Assembly: GCF_029867415.1 (NCBI RefSeq)
Contig: NC_081180.1
Coordinates: 149,225,068-149,289,067 of the forward strand
DNA: 64,000 nucleotides
Origin: Vicia villosa
Taxonomy: Eukaryota > Streptophyta > Magnoliopsida > Fabales > Fabaceae
Reading direction: 5' to 3'
Positions 54,192-64,000 of this stretch are shown here, piece by piece. The notes under the pieces are model-generated. The model had not been told where the DNA came from, ran no database searches, and worked only from the letters and a program-made list of their open reading frames with translations. The first letter of the stretch is position 1, and the number at the start of each line of letters is the position of its first letter. The translations under genes were made by a program, and so were the position numbers.

Positions 54192-56377
54192 TGTAACACC
54201 CCGTAATTTCATAAATTAATTTAATTAAGTTAAATAAATTATTTGGAAATTATTTAATTATTTAGTAATTAAAATTGATTTTTTGGAAGAATTATGGGAA
54301 TTATTGTTATGGGCCAGTGTTGCTTTTAGTAGAAGGGGGGTGTCAATTGTGAAGCCCATTGCTAATAATTAACTTATTTTCATAAAATAGAAAAGATAAG
54401 GATTTGTGAAAATAGAACCAAAAGAGAAAAGAAGTCTGAACGTGAAAGAGCAGAGAAGCAAGGAAGTGCGAAGGGAGGAAGAACGAAGAATCAACCTTCA
54501 GGTAAGGGGGGACTCTTCCGTTTAACTTCTATTATGGGATTATAGATAATAGGATAGATTGAGCATGTTGTTTGTGTCAATTGGGTTATGGTTAGATTGT
54601 AGGATGTTAGGGTTGGGAGAATTGTTGAATTGTTTGCATTGATTGTGTATGGTAGTAATTGGATGTTTGAAATGAGTTATAAACATGCCAAATTGTGTTT
54701 GTTGATGTTGTTTGATGTTTCAATACGTTATGGTACGTTCTGGTATGGTTTGGAATGATGCAGGTGCTGTAAAAATGGTGATTTTGGGTTGCAGACTCGA
54801 AGTAATCGATTACCGTAGGATGGGTAATCGATTACCCATAGTAAAAACAACAAATTTGAGTTTTTGAGTCTCAGTAACCGATTACGGGTGTTTGGGTAAT
54901 CGGTTACCGCTGTACGTTTTTGAAAAATACTTGTTTTTATAAAACTCATAACTTTTGATCTGTAAGTCCGTTTTGGGTGCCGTTCGAAGCGCTACAAAGC
55001 TAATGAAATGCTCCTTATGATTAAAATAAATTAATTAGCACTAGATAATTTAATTATTATGTGGTTTTGAAAATGACATGTAATTGTGTTTGTGCATGTC
55101 GTGGATTGAGGTTATTTAAGAATAACATGTATGGGTATTATGTATTATGTGCTAATTGTGATACATGGAATTGATAAATGATAAGTTCTATGTATTGTTG
55201 TGATTGTTACATGATGAATGTATCTTATACCAATGGTGGATAATTCAAGATGTTGAATTGTGATGGATGTGTTATACGTGGTATTATGGTGATGTAAATC
55301 TCATGTTGTTGTTGTGTGGATTTGATGTACTTGGTACATAATTGTGAAGTGTATTATTGTCGTATGCACTGTGTGATGAGTCGAGATATGATAATGTTGT
55401 TCATATGATTGAAGTGGCGATGTTGTGATAACATGATTATAATGTTGATAATGTGATCATGTGGTGATTGTTTTGATTGTGTGATGATGATTGATTTTTA
55501 TGAATAATGCATGATACATGTACATACTTGTTGGTGATAACTATGTTGAGTTATGTGAGACGATGTTGTTCATCGGATCGGTGGTGTTGTAAGTATGTAA
55601 TATGTGTGCATCCATTTATAAAGCATTTTGTTATGGGCTGTATCCCTTATGGTGGTGGGACAACGGTAGCTAATTCCCATTGTGTGGAATTAGTGAGAGA
55701 AGTAGCCGAATCTTTATGGTGGTGGATCGGTGAGATGGGTTATCCCATGTTTGGTACCACATGCATGAAGTTGCATTGTATTAGGTGTTTGATATATCAT
55801 AACATGAATGGAAGTTGTCCAATGTTATAATATTGTGTGTTTGGCCAATTGTTGTATTTGGTGTATGTGTGTATAGCCTGAATCTGATCATAACTGTAAT
55901 TGGGTGAATAATATGTGATTGAATATTTTATTATTTATATCTTATAACATTGGTTAAATGTGAATGAGACTCACCCTTACAGTTGATTATTTTTCAGATT
56001 AAAGATTAGCGGCTTGTGCTGGGTGAGGATAACTCGTAGAGTTACTTCGTTAGTACGGTTGTGTCGGTGTCATGCTCTGGTCTTGTAACACTGGGGGGAA
56101 CGTCTGTTTTAGTATTTGATTGATGGATTATTTCTTATGTGGAATAATGTTTTGTTGGTTTGGATCGGTGAATTTGGATGTGAATCCCGATGTTTTATAT
56201 TTATTAAGTTTGAGATAAATTCCGCTGTGTTAACATAATTACTGAATAATGTGTTTTGAAGTTCCTCATAAGGCATGACATGGCTTAATGTTTTAAATAT
56301 TTTGAAGTTGTAATACCCTTTTCATGTTTTACTCTGAATTTTAATTGATATTCCGTGGGTTTTAGAAGGGTGTTACA
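54192..56377 (+). repeat. 3' LTR of chromovirus-like element (2,186 bp)
   Basis: Uninterrupted copy with both palindrome pairs (54802-54907) and the empty GTATC site near 55641. Confidence 0.93.
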
Positions 56378-57741
56378 ATTCTAAACCTCGATCGAAACCT
56401 AGCTCCCCAAATTACCCCATGTTTTCATTATTCAGTATCAGTTACATAGTACAAATGAGGCGACAGAAATTACAACGAAAATTACCAACTACGGCTTCAA
56501 CTGTGGCTTCGACTTCTCCAGGTATGCTTCTTTGTTCCTCTTTTCTCCTCTGCTTCTGTGGATTGTGTGAGTGAGGTTGTTGTGCGAATGATGGATTTGA
56601 GTATGGTTTGCGGTGAGTTGTGATGGTGGGGACGTGTGTTGCGGTTTTGGTTATGTGGTCTGAGTGTATATCAGTTCTGTGGTGAAAGAGTAGTGAGGCT
56701 AGGAGTTGAGTGTGTTTCGGTTTTTGTGGAAGGGTTGGTTGTTGTATGAGTTTGGTGAGTGAACAAGGTGAGTATTGAAGTTTTGCTGAGGGTTTTGATG
56801 TGAAGGTGAGGGTATGGTGTTTGAGAGTGAAGGAGGTTGGTTTGCTGCAGAACAGAGTTTGTAAGTGATTATTTTTGGAGTGGTTTCTCTCGTTGAACTG
56901 TGGCCTCCCTGGTGAATGAAAGGTGAGAGGTTTAAATAGGGATGTGATTAGGGTTTGGATGATAATTTGAGATGTAAATTGGGGGGGAAATTGGGAGAGG
57001 ATTTGAACATATTGGTGATACTGATTCGTTGCTTTTCTTGTGTGCAGGTTTATTTAACCAATTTTGTGAAAACTTTGGACCATTGTGGACTGGTTCTGGA
57101 GCAGCAAGGTGCAGGGTCAGCAGGCAAGGTGGTGTAGCAGAGTGCAGAGCAGGATATAGCCGACAAACTGTAGGCATGGGATGAAGTGGAATAGTTTTAG
57201 GACTGGTTTTGTTGTCTTATACTGAGCTGATTCATATCACTTGTTATTCAAATAATATAATACAATGCCTTATTATTTTTTTATGCTAAATGTTTCTTAA
57301 ATCCAATTTAAATTAATAATAGTAATTAAATAGCAATTTAATCACTAGCACCAATCCAAAAAGAATTTAAAAGGAGAATGCAATCTAAGTTATGCCAAAA
57401 AAAGTGAATTCAAATAACAATGCAAACATACTTTTTTATTTTTTTACAATTCATCTTAAGCTTCATAATAAATTTAATTTCTAAGTAAGTCAATTGTTTA
57501 TGGTTCACTTGAAATCCAAATCTAGATTCAAGAAAAAAGAAAAAAAGAGTGTAATGCAATTGATTTTAATTTTAATGAAATGGTCCTTTGAAATTGACTT
57601 ATGCATGCATATGAAATGATGAATGAATATTATAATGAAATGACTAAGAAACAAAAGCCAATATACAGGTCCCTCGAATGATTTTAAACGATTAAGTTCA
57701 AATAACTTGAGGAAAAGGTAGGGCAAAATTTGGGGTATGAC
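56378..57741 (-). repeat. Truncated Ogre-type LTR, minus strand
   Basis: The right end reads TTTGGGGTATGACA, i.e. minus-strand TGTCATACCCC, the LTR start of the family seen at 1000 and 59923. The region holds 1.36 kb of non-coding sequence with a minus-strand TATA-like CTATTTAAA near 56930. The other end, expected to begin TGTA after a GTACC duplication, is absent; the chromovirus-like LTR abuts instead. It interrupts the Ogre segment that continues at 57742. Confidence 0.7.
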
Positions 57742-58321
57742 AGTACCACAAGAGATTCCAGTCGACCAATTTGAAAATTGTGTTGCCAGTCTAACAGTGG
57801 ATAACGGTCTCGGTTTCTCTGATGCTGATTTGACACCTGTTGGGAAAAATCACAATAAAGCCCTGCACATTTCTATTGAATGTAACGACACCACTTTGTC
57901 TCATGTGTTGGTAGACAATGGTTCCTCATTAAATGTGTTACCAAAGGTAGTACCGGAAAAACTTGACTTCGAAAGAGTTGTGTTACAACCAAGCAATGTT
58001 GTGGTAAGAGCCTTCGACGGGTCAACAAGAACAGTATACGGAGAAGTTAAGATCCCAATCAGAGTGGGCTCTCAGATCTTTGATTCTACCTTTTACGTGA
58101 TGGAAATTCATCCAGCATACTCCTGTTTACTAGGACGCCCTTGGATACATGGGGCAAGTGCTGTAACTTCTACCCTGCATCAAAAGTTAAAATATCCTAT
58201 AAAAGGCAAGGTCGTCACGGTTCATGGTGAAGAAGAATATGTGGTTAGCCACCTAAGTAACTCCAAGTTTGTTGAGATGGATGGTGATCGAATTCATCGA
58301 AACTCCCTGCCAATCTTTTGA
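57742..58321 (+). pseudogene. Ogre aspartic protease
   Basis: Frame opens at 57742 (VPQEIPVDQF) and runs 193 codons. The active-site block is LSHVLVDNGSSLNVLP with Asp at 57914-57916; the second block is YSCLLGRPWIHGASAV. It processes Gag-Pol in Ogre elements. The frame ends at 58321 because of a frameshift between about 58245 and 58290; the next part is open from 58269 in another frame. Upstream gag has been removed or displaced by the LTR ending at 57741. Confidence 0.9.
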
Positions 58322-59335
58322 GGTGGTCCTTCCAGCTGTCTCTACTGCCAAACATATTTCTGTTACTCCTGCTACAAAAATAACTCCAACAATGGCTTCT
58401 CTCAAAGATGCTAAGGCTGTGATCGAAGAGGGTAGTTGCACAGTTTGGGGACAACTCCTTGACATACCTTACAAGTTCGATAAGCTAGGTCTGGGCTATG
58501 CTAATGGAACTCAGAAGAATGATCAAAGTCCTCGTTCTAGAGGATTAATGTCCCATTTTATCAGCCAAGGAGTAAATGCTATTGAAGACGACGAAGTGAT
58601 CTCAAACCATATTACTAAGCAATATCCAAATGAAGTTCCACCCGTTTCCAAGGAGGTTTGGGATACTTTGGGAGGACCAAGCGGTAAGTACGACTTTCTA
58701 GTGAGGTACACTGCTCCTCAGAGTTCTTTGATTGTCATTGAAGACATTGTCCCAACTGGATGGGATGATCAGTTCGAAGATAACATAAGTATCACTGGTT
58801 CCATTGCTAAGCAATACCAAAGTCCACCTAATCCAAAAGAAGTCTGGGATACACTGGGAGAACCGAGTGGCAAGTATGACTTTATGGTGAAGTATTCCGC
58901 TCCCCTGAGCTCGCAAATCGCTGTCGAAGACATTATCCCAACTGGATGGGATGAACATTTCGAAGACAATATGACAATCACAAGCCCTGTCACTCCTGAA
59001 GAAGTCTGGGAAACACCAAATGGCGAGAATGATTTTCCGGTGGAATACACTGCTCCCCAGAGTGCACAAGTCTCTATCAAAGACATCATCCCAACTGGAT
59101 GGGACGATTTTATCGAGTATCTCTCTCAGCCAACAGAGGTACCTCAGCCTGGGCTCTCATATCCAGCAGAACATCTTGCTCATCCTGAAGGATCAACAGC
59201 TCATCTCGTCACCAAAGAAGTCAATGTTGTGGAAGACGAAAAAGACAACTGCAACTGGAGCAACTGGATATTCCCTACTCACAACAATGGATTGAACAAC
59301 TGGGAAGCTGAAGATGTTATCTCATTTGATCAGGA
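58269..59335 (+). pseudogene. Ogre protease-RT spacer with three peptide repeats
   Basis: About 355 open codons. It begins CQSFEVVLPAVST after the frameshift. Three copies of a block of about 60 residues follow: KEVWDTLGGPSGKYDF...IEDIVPTGWD (about 58650), KEVWDTLGEPSGKYDF...VEDIIPTGWD (about 58840) and EEVWETPNGENDF...IKDIIPTGWD (about 59000). Enzymatic function is not evident; the spacer between protease and RT in Ogre is of unknown role. The end FDQE runs into a splice donor. Confidence 0.82.
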
Positions 59336-59604
59336 GTAAATGCAATTTCCTGTTTTCGTTGTTTATATGTTCAAAAATAAAAATGGTTCCTGTACTATCG
59401 AACCATGAACTTAAAAGCCAGGTGCCTTGCCCGAAGCACACTGGTCCTTTTTATAAGGGTTTGTCATACCATGATCATATGTTCATTCAATAAAATCATG
59501 GGACGTTTGCATATTCAAATTTTGCGATCCTTTTGTTTCTTTCTTTACTTTATTCGTTTTCAAATAGCTATGTGTTCTTACACACACCCACATAATAAAT
59601 GCAG
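59336..59604 (+). other. Ogre intron between protease and RT
   Basis: GT at 59336 (GGA|GTAAAT), AG at 59604 (AAATGCAG), 269 bp, T-rich. An in-frame TAA lies just inside the donor. Joining 59335 to 59605 keeps the frame (phase 2) and continues into FTFTLDPVDN. Ogre elements are known to carry an intron at this place that is removed in part of the transcripts. Confidence 0.82.
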
Positions 59605-59922
59605 ATTCACATTCACTCTGGATCCTGTTGATAACGATTCTGCTATTGCCAGTCATGACTTTGAAAATCCGATCTACCAAACTGAGGACGAAAGTGAGGA
59701 AGATTGTGAAGTACCTAGGGAACTTGCAAGGCTGTTAGAGCAAGAAGACAAGACCATACAGCCACATGAAGAGCCAATTGAGGTTATCAACCTGGGCAGT
59801 GACGAAGAAAAGAAAGAAGTCAGGATAGGGGCTGATTTAGAAGACAGTGTCAAGCAAAGACTGATTCAAATGTTACAAAACTACGTTGAGATATTCGCTT
59901 GGTCCTATGAAGATATGCCTGG
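59605..59922 (+). pseudogene. Ogre RT N-terminal extension
   Basis: About 105 codons: ENPIYQTEDESEEDCEVPRE, LARLLEQEDKTIQPHEEPIE, VINLGSDEEKKEVRIGADLE and FAWSYEDMPG. This is the standard lead-in to Ogre RT. It is cut after DMPG by the solo LTR and resumes at 63677 in phase. Confidence 0.9.
59918..59922. repeat. Target site duplication CCTGG, left copy
   Basis: Repeated at 63672-63676. Removing the LTR and one copy restores the reading frame. Confidence 0.95.
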
Positions 59923-62900
59923 TGTCATACCCCAAAATTTGCCCAACATATTTATTCATATTTCAATCCATCTGACTTTCAAATGCTCAAAGACACACAA
60001 GAAAGAAGCATGCAGTCTCTCTCCTAAACAACAACCTCTGAATTAGGGTTTCTGATTTAATCAAGGAATCTGAACTTCTGACACCTCAAGTGGACTACAT
60101 GGCCTCTCATATGATTCAAAGTGTCCTCATGCCAAGTTTCAAGTCCCGATTCAAAAGATTGCTCACTCAATGGCCCAAACGACTGGTAATCGACTGGTTG
60201 ACCTAAAAGTCAACGGTGGTCAAAGTACAGTCAAAACTTACGATTTTTTTGTCAACATCCTCATTTTGAAGTATCATTCACCATTTGATCAAGGATTGAT
60301 CATGGTTCATCAAGGAAAGCTTAGAAATCATCAAAAGGACAAGTTTCTAAATTAGGGTTTTGAACTGAAAGTCAACCCATCTTTGACTGACCATAACTCT
60401 CTCATAATTTATCATAAATTCCTCAATCGAATCTCATTCTCAAGGAAATTTGATTCTCTACAACTTTGATGTTGGGCCCAAGGTCAAGAAATGCTTCCGT
60501 ATAAGAGATATGAGCCAAAACATTACAGGTCCTTCTAGAGGATCGCAAAAAGCTGTTTTTTGTCAGGAGCGATATCATCAAGATAAAATCTCCAAATGGA
60601 AAATATGTTCCAAAGTAGCTTTTAGAGGACATCTTGGGCTTTCCAAAAAGTCCTAGAACATCTTCATACGATAAATAATGAGGGAGATATGCCTTGTCGA
60701 AGTTGGGCAAAATTTGAGAAATGCATGAAGCTTTAATTGACAAATTTCATATTTTTGACTAATGGGCCATGACTTTTGGATTACCCACGAAATTTTAAGA
60801 TTGTAGGAGGCCCAAGATCCAAATATTATTTATCTTATGATATTATTTCATTTATCTTTGATTTTATTCAAATTAAATCAAACTAAATCAAATAAAATCA
60901 AAATTTAAATAATAGAAGATGATATGGAATAATCTCAATTATTATTCAGATTCAAATCAACATGCATACGTGGAAAAAATGCAAGAATTAGAGAAGCATC
61001 CAAAATAGCAAGATTTGATGCAAATCCCATTCAAATATTTTTCTCAAAATTTCTCGCATCAATCACATGATTTGTCTCCATATATCCAACCCTAATCCAT
61101 CACATATAAAGACAACAATCTCAGCTTCATAGAGGACAAAAATTCAGAGGAAGAACCCTATTCCTAAGCTTAAAGAAACCGTGGATTGGAGGGAGAAGGG
61201 AAACCAAGGCACAGTTCGATTCAGGCCAGACCAATCATCCAAATCAATTCTCCGGTCTTTTCTGAGCGTGGCCCGATACCCAACACCGATCAGAACACGT
61301 TGAAGTACAGTTCCATGGTCACGGTTTGCTCGTGAAATCTTTAAATGTCCCATTCGTTCATATATGCATCGAAATTCATGTTTGAATGAATGTTTATATC
61401 TAGAATCTTGTTTGCAAGCTACCTGTTCCATTTAATTTGATTTTCGTGACAGGTTAGAGGATCCACCATTATTAGGGTTTATAAGCTCTAAATTGGGGAA
61501 ACTTGAATAGAGACAAAATTGGAAGAAATTAATAATTCTATCGTGTTCAGAGTGTATCCTTTAGTTAATCTGGATGTTTAATTGGAGTTTTTTTAGACTG
61601 TATAACCAATTTGTTGATTGCAGGGATGTGGTGACATAAGGAATCCGTAGTCATAGGTTGTACCAACGACTCTGTCCGTAGGTAAAAGCCTGGTAAAGAG
61701 AATTCTGGAAAACGGAGGAGACGACTCCTGGGCGCGCAAAGGCTTTTTTTTTCTTAAATTTGAATCGCTTGCGTTTATTATATTATGTTCATTGGTTAAC
61801 CTTTTGCCAGCGAACAAGAATTGGCTCAGTGGAATAGGGAATGCGTTTAAGGCTTTCATTCGTGATGACGCCGGTTCGATCCAGCCCCATGGCTTTTATT
61901 TTAATTTTTTCTTCAAAAGACCCTCTTACAGCAGATCCCACGCAACACCCATATGAGAGAACACTATGCACCTTCGCCCTGCTCCATGAGATCTCCATCA
62001 ATACAGATCCAAAGGGCCAGCACGTGCAGCTCCACCGTGTACCATCAAGGGCCAACAACACCCAATCGCAGCTAAGTTCCTTTAATTTCTTTCTTATTAA
62101 ATTAATCCTCTCTTTTATTTCTTTTGCTTAGTTTTTTATATAAAAAATAATTTTTATTAATTCTTTTCAATTTCAACCTCTTTTTATTTTATATATAAAG
62201 ATAACTTTAATCAAATTAATTTAAGGTGATAATTTTAAATTAATTAGGGTTAGTTTATAATTATTTTTTTTATTATTTTAATGTTTTTAAATCCAGATTT
62301 TATTTTGGTCAACTATTTTTCATCATGGTTTTGTCCCTTAAATCCTAAAAACTCCATTACTGGTAGGTGTTGCCCATTAACCCTGGTTAACTTTTGCCCC
62401 TTTCAGGGTTTGCCTTTTACCTTACCTTTTATTTGTTTGCCCAAATTATTTTTAATATGCCACATTATAATTTTTGAGATCACTCAGGGTAAAAAAATCC
62501 TCCGGCCACACGCCTCACCCGACAAAAAGCTAAGTTTTCTAACTTCTTTATTTAAATAACATTTTTATTTTATTTTTCCTTATAAAATATAAATTAGGGT
62601 TTACTTTCAAATATTGGTGAATTCCTCATACACTCATCCCCGTTATTTTCTGTTAATTCTCAGATGATCAGAGTCAATCAAGGCTTCGAGGAAGATCAAG
62701 GCTCAAGATCAAGATAAAACTAATTGTTGATTCCTCTTATTCTTCCGCCTTTTAATTTCCCCCATCCCCGCAGGTGTTTATTGTAATAGCGTAGGACATT
62801 TAAACTGCTTTATTTTTCTGGCGTGGTTAGTAATCTTAGGGAGTGCAAGCCTTGAATTAACATAGCTCACTAATTACAAGATAAATAACTAAATTGAATC

Positions 62901-63671
62901 ATGTGATTGTCGCACCCACACACCTTTAGGGTAATCCCTCTTGTTGCCTTATTGTTGCCTTATTCAGTGTTTCCTATTGCCTTTAAATTGTACTAAATAG
63001 TCAAGTCCCTCGATTCCGAGGATACCTAAAGCAATGTTGCCTTCAAAGTTATTGAAACTCCCTCGAGGTTGCCTTATACAGAATAATTGTCCCGATTGCT
63101 AAGGTATCCTCGCATGATGCCTTAAATGACTATTATATCCTTCCCTTAGGCTACCTGCCCTCTTTATGGCATGGGACAGTCTTATGGCGAACGATTATTT
63201 TTGAAGACCCTTAAACATTCAATTGAAAGGCTTCCTGCCCTCTCATGGTATGGATAGATCCTTTCACCCGAAAAGCTAAAAGAACGATTTTTCAAACTTA
63301 GGGTAGTTGCTACTAATTGCTTGCTCTAAATTCAAAAACTATTTTCACACCTCCTTTTCAAATCAAATTCAAAAAGACTACGCTTATTTACAAGCTAAAG
63401 TTCTTTTTTCAAAGTTTTTACTTTTCACACTTCCTTTTCCAACATTTCAAACAATACAAAAGTGAGCTAAGCAATTAAGAGCCCATGGATAACCATGGAT
63501 GCAAAGGGTGCCTTACACCTTCCCTTTGTATAACTTACCCCCGAACTCAAAATCTTTAAAAAGGTCTTTCCTGTTCTTTTAGCCTTTCCAATTGGATAAA
63601 ATAAAAGTCGGTGGCGACTCATGCTTTACCGCGACATTTTCGATTATAAAAAGTCAGTTCACCGTATTACA
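59923..63671 (+). mobile_element. Solo LTR, Ogre-type (3,749 bp)
   Basis: Starts TGTCATACCCC and ends CGTATTACA between CCTGG duplications. TATA box TATAAA at 61105-61110. GATCAAGGATTGATCAT, AAGAAATGCTTCCG and AGCCAAAACATTACAGGTC blocks are shared with the LTRs at 38902. GCAAAGGGTGCCTTACACC and GTGGCGACTC are near the end. No PBS or coding sequence; open frames within are short and without domains. Confidence 0.92.
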
Positions 63672-63676
63672 CCTGG

Positions 63677-64000
63677 CCTCGACACGGATATTGTGGTCCA
63701 TCGCCTGCCAATCAAAGAAGGTAGCATTCCAGTTAAGCAGAAACTGCGGAGAAGTAGGCCCGATATGTCCAAGAAGATTAAAGACGAGGTTGAAAAGCAA
63801 TTAAACGCTGGTTTTCTAAAAGTTGTGAGTTATCCTCCATGGATAGCAAACATCGTGCCTGTGCCTAAAAAAGACGGGAAAGTCAGAATGTGTGTAGACT
63901 ACAGAGATCTGAATCGGGCAAGTCCCAAAGATGATTTCCCTTTACCTCACATCGATGTACTGGTTGACAATACTGCACAATGCAACATATTTTCCTTTAT
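63677..64000 (+). pseudogene. Ogre reverse transcriptase, N-terminal part, runs off window
   Basis: About 107 open codons without a stop: LDTDIVVHRLPIKEGSIPVK, LRRSRPDMSKKIKDEVEKQL, NAGFLKVVSYPPWIANIVPV, PKKDGKVRMCVDYRDLNRAS and PKDDFPLPHIDVLVDNTAQ. These are the fingers and first palm motifs of Ty3/gypsy RT in the Ogre form. The active site lies beyond the right edge. This is the best preserved pol stretch in the window. Confidence 0.93.

Larger units (their letters stand above)
37449..56377 (+). mobile_element. Chromovirus-like Ty3/gypsy element without coding interior
   Basis: LTRs start TGTAACACCC and end GGGTGTTACA, a perfect 10-bp terminal inverted repeat. The left LTR (37449-38901 plus 49907-50640, 2,187 bp) is split by another element. 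The right LTR is 54192-56377 (2,186 bp). PBS TGGTATCAGAGC (initiator Met tRNA) is at 50645 and PPT AGTGGGGGAGAGT at 54179-54191. The 3.55-kb interior has no long frame, only a trace of the pol end at 54091-54140. Placement near Tekay-type chromoviruses rests on PBS, LTR termini and that trace. Flanking 5-mers GGATC and ATTCT do not match. LTRs are nearly identical. Confidence 0.82.

Noticed and set aside
55507..55830. 107-codon frame in chromovirus-like LTR
   Set aside because: Absent as a frame in the interrupted sister LTR; Cys/His-rich by chance, with no zinc-finger spacing.
61141..61431. 95-codon minus frame in solo LTR
   Set aside because: No similarity or start context; the region is LTR sequence downstream of its TATA box.

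Overview
This window is plant nuclear DNA built almost entirely of nested LTR retrotransposons. I found no convincing host gene. The mix points to a legume, probably of the pea/vetch/clover group: Ogre-type Ty3/gypsy elements with 3.3-3.8 kb LTRs, a Tat element, an Athila element, a Copia remnant and a decayed plant-mobile-domain gene. The species assignment is inference. A run of 100 N (31262-31361) marks an assembly gap of unknown true size.

Left block (1-31261). The oldest layer is an Athila-type element on the minus strand, now in three pieces: 1-70, 13975-17450 and 30384-30518. Its RNase H region was hit by a complete Tat element (71-13974, minus strand, 421-bp LTRs, GGTAT target duplication). 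That element carries decayed gag, protease, RT, RNase H, a second RNase H and integrase. It also carries a spliced gene on the opposite strand (4678-7544) with its own promoter near 766-794. A solo Ogre-type LTR (1000-4287, GATAG duplication) sits in the leader of that antisense gene. The Athila gag was hit by a 12.9-kb Ogre-derived element (17451-30383, plus strand, GGAGG duplication) that keeps LTRs, PBS, a frameshifted gag, a hairpin minisatellite and PPT but has no pol. A second Tat copy begins at 30519 and runs into the gap.

Middle (31362-37448). Here lie a broken plant-mobile-domain gene on the minus strand, a set of 20-bp palindromes, a gypsy LTR remnant with a decayed PBS, and a deleted Copia element (33875-36832, minus strand) with a (TA)n tract in one LTR only.

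Right block (37449-64000). A chromovirus-like element with 2.19-kb LTRs and a non-coding interior (37449-56377) has its left LTR split by a second pol-less Ogre derivative (38902-49901, GTATC duplication). A truncated minus-strand LTR follows (56378-57741). Then comes a coding Ogre segment on the plus strand (protease, spacer with three peptide repeats, in-frame intron, RT), interrupted by a solo LTR (59923-63671, CCTGG duplication). The RT runs off the right edge.

The most interesting signal is structural. The two pol-less Ogre derivatives carry, at the same place before the PPT, tandem arrays of unrelated sequence whose units each fold as a short hairpin, and the stems of variant units change on both sides so that pairing is kept. 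One derivative also has hairpin triplets in its U5 and 5' leader. A plausible reading, which is inference, is structured RNA used by elements that depend on proteins supplied in trans.
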